Below are positions 1 through 8,011 of a stretch of 64,000 nt of DNA, in pieces (positions within the stretch are counted from its first letter, which is position 1; each line of letters begins with the position of its first letter). The notes below the pieces were generated by a model that made no database searches, was not told the origin of the DNA, and saw only the letters and a list, made by a program, of their open reading frames with translations. The stretch is from Brevundimonas sp. (lineage in GTDB: Bacteria > Pseudomonadota > Alphaproteobacteria > Caulobacterales > Caulobacteraceae). The DNA lies in NCBI RefSeq assembly GCF_027484365.1, contig NZ_JAIXTC010000022.1:1-64000 (forward strand), read 5' to 3'. The position numbers and the translations under genes are program-made.

Positions 1-2
1 AG

Positions 3-110
3 GCCCAGCTCAGCTCCATCGCCCGGCAGCTCAACGAACGACCCAGAAAGACCTTGCTCTATCGGACACCAGCGGAGACCTTCGCCGAGTGTGTTGCAGC
101 GATCAGTTGA
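3..110 (+). mobile_element. C-terminal end of an IS30-family transposase (cut by the window edge)
   Basis: The frame opening at base 3 encodes a 35-residue tail containing LNERPRKTLLYRTPAE and ends at TGA 108-110. The LN-RPRK-L-Y-TP-E pattern is the typical C-terminus of IS30-family DDE transposases, which cut and join the element's ends. The catalytic domain lies left of the window, so intactness cannot be judged. The element's right end should lie within a few tens of bases of the stop, directly next to the fragment of GTA protease at 131-185. I could not identify the terminal inverted repeat. Confidence 0.75.
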
Positions 111-130
111 GCCCACCGTCTGAAGCGATC

Positions 131-185
131 ATCGCCCCCCGACCCTGAACCGCGCGCCGGGCAGCATGGGAAACGTCACCAGCGA
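131..185 (-). repeat. Partial second copy of the GTA prohead-protease 3' end (direct repeat, left copy)
   Basis: This 55-base stretch matches 974-1028 at 50 of 55 positions, and the last 26 bases (160-185) are identical to 1003-1028. Read on the minus strand it encodes GVSLVTFPMLPGARFRVGG, the C-terminus of the intact protease at 975-1400, with its own stop at 129-131. Upstream reading meets a stop codon, so this is a fragment. It separates the IS30 end from the IPTL-CTERM gene. Confidence 0.85.
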
Positions 186-227
186 GACGCCTCAAATGCC
201 ACGCACGACAGGACGCGAAGCCGACCG

Positions 228-857
228 TCAGGCTGTCATTTGCCGGCGCTGGATGTAGAGCGCGGCCCCGCCGGCCAGCATCAGGCCGAGCAGGATCATC
301 ATCCACTCGCTCATCGTCGGGACTGGCGCGGCCGCGACCTCTGTCACGGTGAAGACCAGGTCAAACGGCCCATTCACTCCACCGAACGGGCTGTTGTAGA
401 TGCCGAGCATGCTCCCGCCAGCGTACGGATTGCTCGATGACACCGCGAAAGGCACAATCGTTTGGTCGATCACGAAGGCGTACTGCTGCCCGGCCGTGAC
501 CGGCAGGGGCGTGCTCAAGACGATCGTCTGAAAGCCGCTGGTATTGCTTCCGGTGTCCACAAGGTTGACCGTCTGGGACGAGGCGGGTGTCCCAACGCTG
601 CCGTCTGTCCCGCTGCCGGGCCCGCTGTAGAAATGCATCGTGACCGTCGCATTAGAGCGTGGTCGAACCTGAATCTGGGTGACGGTTCCCGTCAGGGTCG
701 CGGTGAAAGACTGTCCGAACCCCGGTTGTCCTCCACTCGTTGAAGTGTCGCCGACGTTCTGCACGATCGTCTGCGCGCTGGCGATGGCGGTCCAGCCCAG
801 CGACAGAGCGACCACGGCTACAAGAACCGGCAAGGCGCGTTTGGCGAAGGCGATCAT
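228..857 (-). CDS. IPTL-CTERM sorting-domain surface protein
   Basis: This is a 209-residue exported protein. A signal peptide (about residues 1-29, ending near AIASAQ) is followed by a Gly/Thr/Ser-rich beta-type ectodomain. The C-terminus carries a PTMSEW motif, one transmembrane helix (MMILLGLMLAGGAALYI) and a basic tail (QRRQ). This tripartite end is the IPTL-CTERM signal, known to be processed by exosortase-type enzymes and to anchor or release surface proteins. I chose ATG 857 over an in-frame GTG at 866 because GGGAG lies 8 bases ahead of the ATG but abuts the GTG. No exosortase gene is in the window. The gene lies between two copies of the phage-type protease 3' end, which suggests it arrived as an insertion. 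The ectodomain's ligand is unknown. Confidence 0.8.
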   Translation of the reverse strand: MIAFAKRALPVLVAVVALSLGWTAIASAQTIVQNVGDTSTSGGQPGFGQSFTATLTGTVTQIQVRPRSNATVTMHFYSGPGSGTDGSVGTPASSQTVNLVDTGSNTSGFQTIVLSTPLPVTAGQQYAFVIDQTIVPFAVSSSNPYAGGSMLGIYNSPFGGVNGPFDLVFTVTEVAAAPVPTMSEWMMILLGLMLAGGAALYIQRRQMTA

Positions 858-973
858 TTCCAGCACTCCCTGAGCAGCCCGACACTGCCGAGTGCTGAGT
901 CCTCTTCTCCGTCAAAAAACAGGAAAATTGTGAAACTCCGATGACGTCACCCGTCTGCGGGGGACCGCATCTC

Positions 974-1028
974 ATCACCCCCCGACCCGAAACCGCGCCC
1001 CCGGCAGCATGGGAAACGTCACCAGCGA
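974..1028 (-). repeat. Direct repeat, right copy (3' end of the intact protease gene)
   Basis: This is the partner of 131-185 with 50 of 55 bases matching. It covers the last codons and stop of the prohead protease gene. The two copies are 843 bases apart and bracket the IPTL-CTERM gene. Confidence 0.85.
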
Positions 1029-1400
1029 CACCTCCCACAGATCCACGCCCGACAGTACCCGCAACCGCCCGTCCCTGCGCGCCTTCGCCGTCCGGAACCC
1101 GATCGACAGCCCGTCCAGCGTCCCCGCCCGGCTCAGCGCCCGGGCATAGCGGGCCTCGGCCGACCAGTCGGCGATCCGGCCCCGGACGAACAGGCCCCGG
1201 TCGTCCTCGACGACCTCGTCCCAGACCCCGACCACGGCCCGACTCTCGTGCTGGTGCAGCATCCGCACCCCGCTCGTCCCTGTCCGCTTCAGGCTGTCGG
1301 CGAATGCCCCCTTCGCCACAACATCCCCGTTCAGATCCGCAACGCCCCACAGCGAGGCATGGCCCTGGATCTCCAGCCCGGCTTCGATCACCGACGTCAT
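975..1400 (-). CDS. HK97-type prohead protease, GTA orfg4-like
   Basis: This 141-residue protein matches the HK97 prohead (U35-type) maturation proteases of phages and gene transfer agents, which cleave scaffold or capsid N-termini during head assembly. Visible features are the N-terminal ASLWGVADLNGDVVAKGAF segment, the HQH block around residue 49 (MLHQHES) and the GLSIGF-R and LWEVSLVTFPM motifs typical of the family. The start at 1400 overlaps the stop of the preceding small gene by 4 bases (ATGA). In an intact GTA cluster the major capsid gene would follow. Here the IPTL-CTERM gene follows instead, with a second fragment of this gene beyond it, so the cluster is broken at this point or interrupted by an insertion. 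Confidence 0.82.
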   Translation of the reverse strand: MTSVIEAGLEIQGHASLWGVADLNGDVVAKGAFADSLKRTGTSGVRMLHQHESRAVVGVWDEVVEDDRGLFVRGRIADWSAEARYARALSRAGTLDGLSIGFRTAKARRDGRLRVLSGVDLWEVSLVTFPMLPGARFRVGG

Positions 1401-1624
1401 CGGCCGCCCTCCAGCTTGCGCTCGATCCGCTCGACGGCCGCCCGTGTCGCGACGCCCTGCTCCTCCAGCCGCGCCAGCCGCTCGGCCACCAGCCTTTGCT
1501 CGCCGACCCTCGCCTCCAGCGTCGCGATCCGCGCCGCCGCACCACCGGCCCACACCAGTCCGCCGATCGTCTGGATCGCCAGCGCAACGGCCAGCGCCGT
1601 CGCCATCTTCTTCAGATCGTCCAT
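1397..1624 (-). CDS. Small membrane/coiled-coil protein between portal and protease (GTA orfg3.5 position)
   Basis: This 75-residue protein has one N-terminal transmembrane helix (about residues 6-28, ending GGLVWAG). A charged coiled-coil-like helix with repeated Leu/Ala heptads (EARVGEQRLVAERLARLEE) follows. It sits exactly where gene transfer agents carry a small gene between portal and protease. Its start overlaps the portal stop by one base (TGATG) and its stop overlaps the protease start by four, so the three genes are translationally coupled. I do not recognise a function from sequence alone. Confidence 0.65.
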   Translation of the reverse strand: MDDLKKMATALAVALAIQTIGGLVWAGGAAARIATLEARVGEQRLVAERLARLEEQGVATRAAVERIERKLEGGR

Positions 1625-2772
1625 CAGTCGCCGACCCCCGCCATCCGCCGACGTTCTTCGTCGGTCAGGAAGCTCGCCGCGTTCAGCCGGGCCCACAGCG
1701 CATCCCGCTCCGGCTGCAGCGCAGGGATGGCGTCCAGATCCGGTTCGATCCGCACGTCTTCAAACCGTCCGCCCAGCCAGCCACTCAGCGCCCCGGCCAT
1801 CTTCCTCGCCAGGGGAACCACCGTCCCTCGCCAGAAGGCCGCATTGGCCTCGCGATAGTTCGCATAGGTCGCGTCCCCCGGGATCCCCAGCAGTTGCGGC
1901 GGCACCCCGAAGGCCAGGGCGATCTCGCGCGCCGCCGCATGTTTCCCGGCGATGAAGTCCATGTCGGCCGGCGTCATCGACATCGGCTTCCAGTCCAGCC
2001 CGCCCTCCAGCACCATAGGCCGGCCGGCGTTCGCCGCCCCGGCATGCGCGTCGCCCAGTTCGGCCTTGAGTGCCATGAACTGGGCCTCGGTCAGCCGTTC
2101 GCCGTCCTTCGACGAGAAGACCAGCGCCCCGCTCGGCCTGGCAGCGTTGTCCAGCAGCGCCTTGTTCCAGGCGCCCGACGCATTGTGCACATCGATCGCG
2201 AACGCCGCCGCCTCCAGCGGTGAAAACCCGTAGTGATCGTCCGTCGGATGAAACAGCTTCAGGTGCATGACAGGCATCCAGCCGTCCGCCTCCCGCACAA
2301 TGCGCACCGAGCGTCCGCCGACCGCATATTCATAGGCCTCGGGCCAGCCCTGCCGGCCCGGCGCGACCTGGACCCGGTCCGGCCTCAGGCTCCACAGCTC
2401 GGCCGGCGCATCCTCCCCGACTGCCTCGACATAGGCGTTCCCCGCCGTCTGCAACGCACCATAGATGCCCTCCAGCCATTCAGCGCCGGACTGCTCCGGA
2501 TTGGGCATGGCCAGCAGACGGGCCGCCGGATGGGTGTCGTCCCTGACTCCGCCGGAGAAGACGATCAGCGGCGCCGAGGCCGCCGCTTCGGCAATCATCC
2601 GGACGCAGCGATAGGCCACGGGATTCCGATTGAAGCCTTCGCGCGCCAGGCTGGCGTAGTCACGCGGAGTCCAACGCGCCCGACCGGCCCCGGTCAGTGC
2701 GATCAGCGGCCCCGCGCGGCTGTGCTTCGCCTCGGGCGCGGCTGGGCCGGCCCGCCATGGAAACAAGGGCAT
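1624..2772 (-). CDS. HK97-family phage portal protein, GTA orfg3-like
   Basis: The 382-residue product is a portal protein, the dodecameric ring at the capsid vertex through which DNA is packaged and ejected. Family features are FNRNPVAYRCVRMIAEAAAS near residues 47-66, the stem/wing segment HLKLFHPTDDHYGFSPLEAA, and the C-terminal block FGVPPQLLGIPGDATYANYREAN. The ATG at 2772 is preceded by AGGGAG 6-8 bases upstream. The length suits a GTA portal of about 390 residues. The usual upstream neighbour, the large terminase, is absent: a 152-base gap and two head-spike genes stand there instead. Confidence 0.9.
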   Translation of the reverse strand: MPLFPWRAGPAAPEAKHSRAGPLIALTGAGRARWTPRDYASLAREGFNRNPVAYRCVRMIAEAAASAPLIVFSGGVRDDTHPAARLLAMPNPEQSGAEWLEGIYGALQTAGNAYVEAVGEDAPAELWSLRPDRVQVAPGRQGWPEAYEYAVGGRSVRIVREADGWMPVMHLKLFHPTDDHYGFSPLEAAAFAIDVHNASGAWNKALLDNAARPSGALVFSSKDGERLTEAQFMALKAELGDAHAGAANAGRPMVLEGGLDWKPMSMTPADMDFIAGKHAAAREIALAFGVPPQLLGIPGDATYANYREANAAFWRGTVVPLARKMAGALSGWLGGRFEDVRIEPDLDAIPALQPERDALWARLNAASFLTDEERRRMAGVGD

Positions 2773-2924
2773 GGTCTCTCCCTGACCGGATCGACCGGTC
2801 GCAACTTTTGAATGTTCGTTGTCCGCGCTCAGCCGATCGCCCTGGCCGGTTCGTCAGGATTAGTCGTCGATTGGAATGCAGTCTTCGCCCGCGACTGTTG
2901 GGCCTATGCTGCAATGCATCGTGC

Positions 2925-3809
2925 TTAGCGCATAACCAATCGCTTCAACTCGTTGTTGACTCCGACCCAAGGCCGACCACCGACCAGATCAAAAGTGGTG
3001 CCCGGTGTAACGGCACCAGTCACAACTGTATCTGCGACCCCGTAGGTCGCTTCATAGACACTCGCCCCGGCAGGCACGAGGACGTTGGCTACGTCGGCCC
3101 CGCGCGTCACCGACGAGCTTGCCGTAATCATGGGGCTGGAGAGGAGTGAGCCCGCTTCGAGCTGAACGCCCCAAGCGTCGACTGGCGCTGTCACGCCCCC
3201 TGAGGCCGTCATGAACGAGACGGTCACCAAGGTCCCCGTTACAGTCACAGGGAATACCAGCCGTTGCCACTGAGTGTTCAGGGCGAGGTTGGCGGAAGGC
3301 GTATAGCCCGTAGTGTGTGTTTCATTCAGCCTGACGTTGGTCGTCCCCGAAACGGCCCTGACGAAGGCGCTCAGGACATAGGGGCCTGCGCCCCCCGACA
3401 CGAGTTGATACCACTGCTTCAGCCCGCCATTGAGGGTCAGCCGGACAGCACCCATCCCTCCGGACGGATCGGGATCGGGGCTGGCGGAGGCGGTCGCGCC
3501 TGCATCCGCCAGCCAGACGGGGTTCAGAAGCGCGGTCGAGTGCCGCAACAGGTTCGTGGCGGCAGGCTCCAGCAACAGACCCCGGTCCGTGATCCGGGCC
3601 ACGCCGGTTGCGAAGGGAATAACGGCGCCCGCTGCGGTGAAGGCCGTCCCGGCCCCCGAGCGGGCGAAGCTCAATCCGCCGAGGCCGTCCAACGAGGAGG
3701 CGATCTCCCAGCCCCTCTCATACCGGTTCCCGATGACGTCGATCAGAAGTGGGAGCGGATCCGCCCTGCGCATGACGAGGGCCGGCTGACCCAGTTCGAT
3801 GCCGATCAT
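2925..3809 (-). CDS. Putative GTA/phage head-spike fibre protein (GhsB-like)
   Basis: This 294-residue protein is beta-rich. It carries the GLLLEPAATNLL block near residues 79-90, followed by a Trp, Gly-Ala-Thr and a jelly-roll-like carbohydrate-binding stretch (PYVLSAFVRA, WQRLVFPVTVTGT, APVDAWGVQLEAGS). That pattern is characteristic of phage head spike fibre domains. In Rhodobacter capsulatus GTA the spike fibre is encoded next to the spike base (rcc01080 and rcc01079) and helps particles bind the recipient capsule. Here the start overlaps the stop of the base-like gene by one base (TGATG). Family assignment is from motifs only. A generic phage tail fibre is the alternative. Confidence 0.65.
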   Translation of the reverse strand: MIGIELGQPALVMRRADPLPLLIDVIGNRYERGWEIASSLDGLGGLSFARSGAGTAFTAAGAVIPFATGVARITDRGLLLEPAATNLLRHSTALLNPVWLADAGATASASPDPDPSGGMGAVRLTLNGGLKQWYQLVSGGAGPYVLSAFVRAVSGTTNVRLNETHTTGYTPSANLALNTQWQRLVFPVTVTGTLVTVSFMTASGGVTAPVDAWGVQLEAGSLLSSPMITASSSVTRGADVANVLVPAGASVYEATYGVADTVVTGAVTPGTTFDLVGGRPWVGVNNELKRLVMR

Positions 3810-4090
3810 CAGTCCAGCAGCGCCACGATGTGCGCCGCCGTGGTCCCTGTCGCCAATACCCTGCGGGTCTGTACGGCGACATAGCCGACCGGATGGTTCT
3901 TGAGGGTCACCGCCTCCCCGTCCGGCGACGCGACGGGCACGATCTTCAGATCGCCGGCTGAGCCGACGTACAGCGCCTTGGCCAGACTCGGCAGATCTGT
4001 GCCATCCGCCGGCGTCACGGCCTCCAGACGGCGGGCCGGCGCCGAGGGCGACGGCGTGAAGGCGGCATAGGCATCCGGAGTGGATGGCAT
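3809..4090 (-). CDS. GTA head-spike base protein, Rcc01079 family (GhsA-like)
   Basis: The 93-residue protein has the family pattern of a short Pro/Ala-rich N-terminus, VTPADGTDLPSLAKALYVG, a central beta region, and an end reading RRVLATGTTAAHIVAL. Proteins of this family form the base of GTA head spikes. It is coupled by a one-base overlap to the downstream fibre-like gene, which matches the base-then-fibre order known in Rhodobacter. About 190 bases of non-coding sequence (4091-4282) lie upstream and would hold the promoter. I see no clear sigma-70 elements there. Confidence 0.72.
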   Translation of the reverse strand: MPSTPDAYAAFTPSPSAPARRLEAVTPADGTDLPSLAKALYVGSAGDLKIVPVASPDGEAVTLKNHPVGYVAVQTRRVLATGTTAAHIVALLD

Positions 4091-4282
4091 GATCGGTCCC
4101 CTGATTTCGGATTATGCGAGTATGGGGCAACGGAGCCTCGCCCCGTCCCGTCCCCTTTCCCGCCTTGCCCAAACTATAGGGGACCAGCGTCACAAGGCGC
4201 GGATAAAGCCTCAAAATAAGTCCGGCCCTTGATTCCAAAGGCCGATTTCGACGATCCGTTGATGGGTATCGCCGAACCCAGG

Positions 4283-7200
4283 TCAGTTCGCCGCCAAAAT
4301 TCTGTCTTGCTCGATCATCGGCCTTGAAGCCCCGGCGATGGCCGCGATCAACTCGCTGATCTGGATCGGCTTTCCGACATGGCCATCCATCCCGGCACGG
4401 GCGCAAGCCTCGACCTGATCGGGCTGCACATTGGCGGTCAGGGCCAGGATCGGCAAGGCGGCGCGGGCCCCTCCCAGGGCACGAATGGCCCGCGTCGCAT
4501 CCATCCCGTCCATTACGGGCATATGCACGTCCATCAGGATCACGTCGTAGTCGCTCCTGGACGCAGCATCCACCGCCTCGGCGCCATTACAGACCGTGTC
4601 CAGCTCGACGCCCCATCCCGACAGAATGATCCGCACCAGCTCACGGTTCGCCGGCGCGTCGTCCGCCAGAAGGATCCGGGTTCCGGGGGCCAGGGCGAGG
4701 GCATAGTCCGCCTCTGTCCCGACATCACCTTCGGCCTCAATGAGCGGGATCTCGAACCAGAAGGTCGACCCTTCACCCGGCCGGCTCTCGGCCCCGATCT
4801 CCCCGCCCATCAATTCTATCAGCCGGCGCGAGATCGCCAGCCCCAGCCCGGTCCCGCCATAGACCCGCGTCGTCGACGCATCCGCCTGGGTGAACCGGTC
4901 GAACAGCCCGTCGATCTTTTCTGGCGCGATGCCGATACCACTGTCGGTGACCGACACGCGCAGCCGCTCCCCGATCGTCCGCAAATCCAGTCGGATCTCG
5001 CCCGAAGCCGTGAATTTAACGGCATTCGACAGGAAGTTCAGCGTCACCTGCCGCAACCGCCCCTCATCGCCCATGATCATGTCGGGCAGGGCGGCCGATG
5101 TCGTCATCGCCAGCGTCAGTCCCCTGGCCTCGCACTGGGTCTCGATAATGGAGGCCGCCCCCCGCACCATCGCCGCCGGATCAAAGGCCACGGGATCAAG
5201 TCCGACGGCATCCGCCTCCAGCTTGGAATAGTCGAGGATGTCGTTGATGACGCTCAACAGGGCCTCCGACGAGGTCGCGATCCGGTCGGCATAGCGCCGC
5301 TCAGCCTCGGGCAGGACCTCGCTGGACAGCAACAGACCCGAAAAGCCGATGACACTGGTCAATGGCGTCCGCAGCTCGTGAGACATGTTTGCAAGGAACT
5401 CGGACTTCGCCTTCGCCGCAGCCTCGGCCACGTCGCGTGCCGCGATCAGTTCGTCCTCCAGCCGCTTGGTCTCGGTGATGTCGCGCACCACGTCGTGGAA
5501 CTCCACGACCCGACCGGCCTCGTTCCGGATCAGCGTCGTCCTTGCCTCCATCCAGCGCACTTCACCGGACGCCATCCGCGCCCGGTAGACGAGCCCCGGA
5601 AGGACGGTTCCCGGCCGCGCGCGCACCATGTCGCGGAACCGCCGGGTCAGCGCCTGAACGTCCTCTTCAAGGATCAGATGGGTGACCGGACGTCCGACCA
5701 GATCACCTGGCGCAATCCCCGTCGCCGCCTCGACGCTCGGCGATATGTACTGGATCAATCCGTCGACGCCATAGGTCACGATGATGTCGCTGGCTCGATC
5801 CGCGAGCAGGCGATAGCGGGCCTCGCTGGCCTCAATGCGCTGCTGGCTGCGCACCCGGTCGGTGACGTCCTGGAACACACCGAACAATGCGGTCGTTGTC
5901 CCATCCTCGGCCCGCTCCGGCCGGCACTCGGACGTCACGATCCGCTCCTCGCCGTCCTCCCGGATCAGTCGCAACTGGAATCCGCCGCCCTCGCCGGTCT
6001 CGATCGCCCGCCTGCAGACCTCGGCGACCACAGGCTGGTCATCAGGGTGGTAACAGCCGACGGCGTCGTCAAAGCTAGGATCAAAGGTCGCCCGGGTCTT
6101 GCCGTGGATCCGGTAGACCTCGTCGGACCAGGTCACGCTCCCATCGGCGACATCCAGCTTCCAGCAACCCACCCCGCCGAGCTGCTCCGCCATCCCCAGG
6201 GTCTCGACCAGTTCGGCCTGTGCCCGCTCTGCGGCCTTGCGTTCGGTTATGTCTCTGACGTGATCGTGGAACTCGATCACCTTGCATCCGGCCTCGTCCC
6301 AGATCGCCCTTGGCGAGGCTTCCAGCCAGATCGTCGTACCGTCCTTGCGGATTGCCCGATATTCATAGCGCGGGGAGATCGTGCCCGGACCCGCCTTCAC
6401 ATAGGCTCGAACGATGGCCTCGACGCGGACGGCTTCCTCGGGCGGAATGAACGTCATGCAGTTCCGCCCGACCATCTCGTCCGGCCGATAACCCATGATC
6501 GTCTCGACCGAGGGCGACAGGTAAAGGAAGGTTCCGTCCAGGGCGTATCGCGAGATGATGTCGGTCGCTTTCTCGCTCATCTCGCGGAACAGCGCCTCAC
6601 TGCGCTCAAGTCTTTCCCGGGTCCTTACGATGTCGGTGACGTCCTGAAAGACGCCGAACAGGGCGATCGGCCGACCGTCATCGCCGGTTTCGGTCCCGGA
6701 ACGGGTAATGACCCTGCGCTCGCCGCGGTTTGTCAGGCTCAGCCTGAGTTCCAGATTATAGCCCTGACCGGTCGCGATCGCCCGTTCAACGCAGGCGGAC
6801 AGGATTTCACGGTCTTCCGGATGATAGTCCGCCAGCACGTCGGCATAGCTTGGATCGAAGCTGGCAGGTTCGCGGCCATGGATGCGATAGACTTCGTTCG
6901 ACCAGTCGACCTTGCCGGTGACGAGATCAAACCGCCAACGGCCCAGACCGGCCAGTTCCTCGGCCATTTCGAGCATCGCTGCTTGTTTGGACTGTCGCCG
7001 CAGCAAACGGGCATGGTCGATCTGCTGGCCTGCCAGCTGCGCCAGCAGCTTGAGGCTCTCAATCTGCGCATCGGTGGGTGCAGCTCGGGGCACCGTATCG
7101 ATCACGCATACGGCACCGTCCTGACCTCCGTCAGCCGTCGTGATCACCGCCCCGGCATAGAATCGTACGCCCTGAACGACCACCAGGCGATTCTCGGCGA

Positions 7201-7426
7201 AACGGTCGTCGAGAGCGGCATCCTCCACCACCAGAGTCGTACCGGCTTCCGACCCGATCATGTGACGGCAGAAGGACTCCTCCGCCGTCGTCTGATCTTC
7301 CCCATAACCCCGGTTGGAACGGAACCATTGGCGCTCGTCATCAAGGGCCGTGATCAGAGCGATCGGAGCGTCGAACATCGCCGCCGCCAGCTCGGTCAAT
7401 CGATCAAAAGAGTTACTCTTGGACAA
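4283..7426 (-). CDS. Hybrid sensor histidine kinase, GAF-PASx4-HisKA-HATPase-REC
   Basis: The 1047-residue cytoplasmic sensor starts at TTG 7426, with GGAG about 8 bases upstream. Order: GAF (about 1-145), four PAS/PAC modules (about 150-650), HisKA with phospho-acceptor His683 in SHELRTPLTS, HATPase with N-box (NFLSNAVKF) and GTGLGLAI, and a receiver with Asp966 in ILMDVHMPVMDG. The PAS region is a tandem duplication: modules 1 and 3 both carry W-x-x-EVYRIHG...FDPS and YHP-D, modules 2 and 4 both carry the I-x-YISPSVE/YLSPSVE type, and each copy of module 1/3 ends in ALFGVFQDVTD. No transmembrane segment is visible. The signal and partner are unknown. It lies upstream of the GTA genes, but a functional link is only a guess. 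Confidence 0.92.
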   Translation of the reverse strand: MSKSNSFDRLTELAAAMFDAPIALITALDDERQWFRSNRGYGEDQTTAEESFCRHMIGSEAGTTLVVEDAALDDRFAENRLVVVQGVRFYAGAVITTADGGQDGAVCVIDTVPRAAPTDAQIESLKLLAQLAGQQIDHARLLRRQSKQAAMLEMAEELAGLGRWRFDLVTGKVDWSNEVYRIHGREPASFDPSYADVLADYHPEDREILSACVERAIATGQGYNLELRLSLTNRGERRVITRSGTETGDDGRPIALFGVFQDVTDIVRTRERLERSEALFREMSEKATDIISRYALDGTFLYLSPSVETIMGYRPDEMVGRNCMTFIPPEEAVRVEAIVRAYVKAGPGTISPRYEYRAIRKDGTTIWLEASPRAIWDEAGCKVIEFHDHVRDITERKAAERAQAELVETLGMAEQLGGVGCWKLDVADGSVTWSDEVYRIHGKTRATFDPSFDDAVGCYHPDDQPVVAEVCRRAIETGEGGGFQLRLIREDGEERIVTSECRPERAEDGTTTALFGVFQDVTDRVRSQQRIEASEARYRLLADRASDIIVTYGVDGLIQYISPSVEAATGIAPGDLVGRPVTHLILEEDVQALTRRFRDMVRARPGTVLPGLVYRARMASGEVRWMEARTTLIRNEAGRVVEFHDVVRDITETKRLEDELIAARDVAEAAAKAKSEFLANMSHELRTPLTSVIGFSGLLLSSEVLPEAERRYADRIATSSEALLSVINDILDYSKLEADAVGLDPVAFDPAAMVRGAASIIETQCEARGLTLAMTTSAALPDMIMGDEGRLRQVTLNFLSNAVKFTASGEIRLDLRTIGERLRVSVTDSGIGIAPEKIDGLFDRFTQADASTTRVYGGTGLGLAISRRLIELMGGEIGAESRPGEGSTFWFEIPLIEAEGDVGTEADYALALAPGTRILLADDAPANRELVRIILSGWGVELDTVCNGAEAVDAASRSDYDVILMDVHMPVMDGMDATRAIRALGGARAALPILALTANVQPDQVEACARAGMDGHVGKPIQISELIAAIAGASRPMIEQDRILAAN

Positions 7427-7495
7427 GACCGATCTCCATCAAGAAGATCAGGGTTAATCCGCCCTTCCGAACAAAGGGTTATCATGTAACCGGTT

Positions 7496-7975
7496 TCACC
7501 CGCGTTCCTCCAGCCACTCGACGGCTTCGTACTCCACGGCGTCCTCCGGCTCGGCCAGCGCCTCCTCGGAGATCGTCTGCCCGCGGATCGACACGCCCGC
7601 CGTATGCACCGACTCCGGATCGCCGGACACGAGGGGATGCCACTCGGCCAGACCGCGCCCCTCATGGATCCGCCTGTACCCGCACGACTTCGGCATCCAA
7701 CCCAGCGCCTGAATATTCCAGGGCGTCAGCTTGATGCAGTCCGGCACATGCTCCTGGCGGTTCGCGTAGTCGGTGCAGCTGCACAGCTGGCTGTCGAACA
7801 ACTTGCAATGGACCCGGGTCGGGAACACCTCGCCCGTGTCCTCATCCTCGAACCGGATCAGACAGCACAGTCCGCACCCGTCGCACAGGCTCTCCCACTC
7901 CTCGCGGGTCATCTGGTCCAGCCGCTTCGTCTGCCAGAAGGGCTTGGGTTCGGGGGTCGTAAGTTCTACATCCAC
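7496..7975 (-). CDS. YcgN/UPF0260-family cysteine-cluster protein
   Basis: This 159-residue protein contains the family's cysteine array: CDGCGLCC near residue 28, then C-K-F, CSC, a single Cys in HVPDCIKLT, and the SCGYRR segment. The spacing resembles a metal- or Fe-S-binding cluster of the YkgJ/YcgN type. The biochemical role of the family is unknown. A GTG start at 7975 fits the usual start just ahead of the PFW-x-x-K-L segment, although its GGGGAGG is unusually close. The gene is divergent from the ABC-F gene with only 36 bases between them. Confidence 0.85.
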   Translation of the reverse strand: MDVELTTPEPKPFWQTKRLDQMTREEWESLCDGCGLCCLIRFEDEDTGEVFPTRVHCKLFDSQLCSCTDYANRQEHVPDCIKLTPWNIQALGWMPKSCGYRRIHEGRGLAEWHPLVSGDPESVHTAGVSIRGQTISEEALAEPEDAVEYEAVEWLEERG

Positions 7976-8011
7976 GCCTCCCCTTAGCCTCCCCGGCTCT
8001 CGAAAGCACCC

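Noticed and set aside
4379..7489. 1036-residue open frame on the plus strand opposite the hybrid kinase
   Set aside because: The minus-strand frame has full GAF/PAS/HisKA/HATPase/REC motifs. The opposite frame is a GC-rich shadow with no domain.
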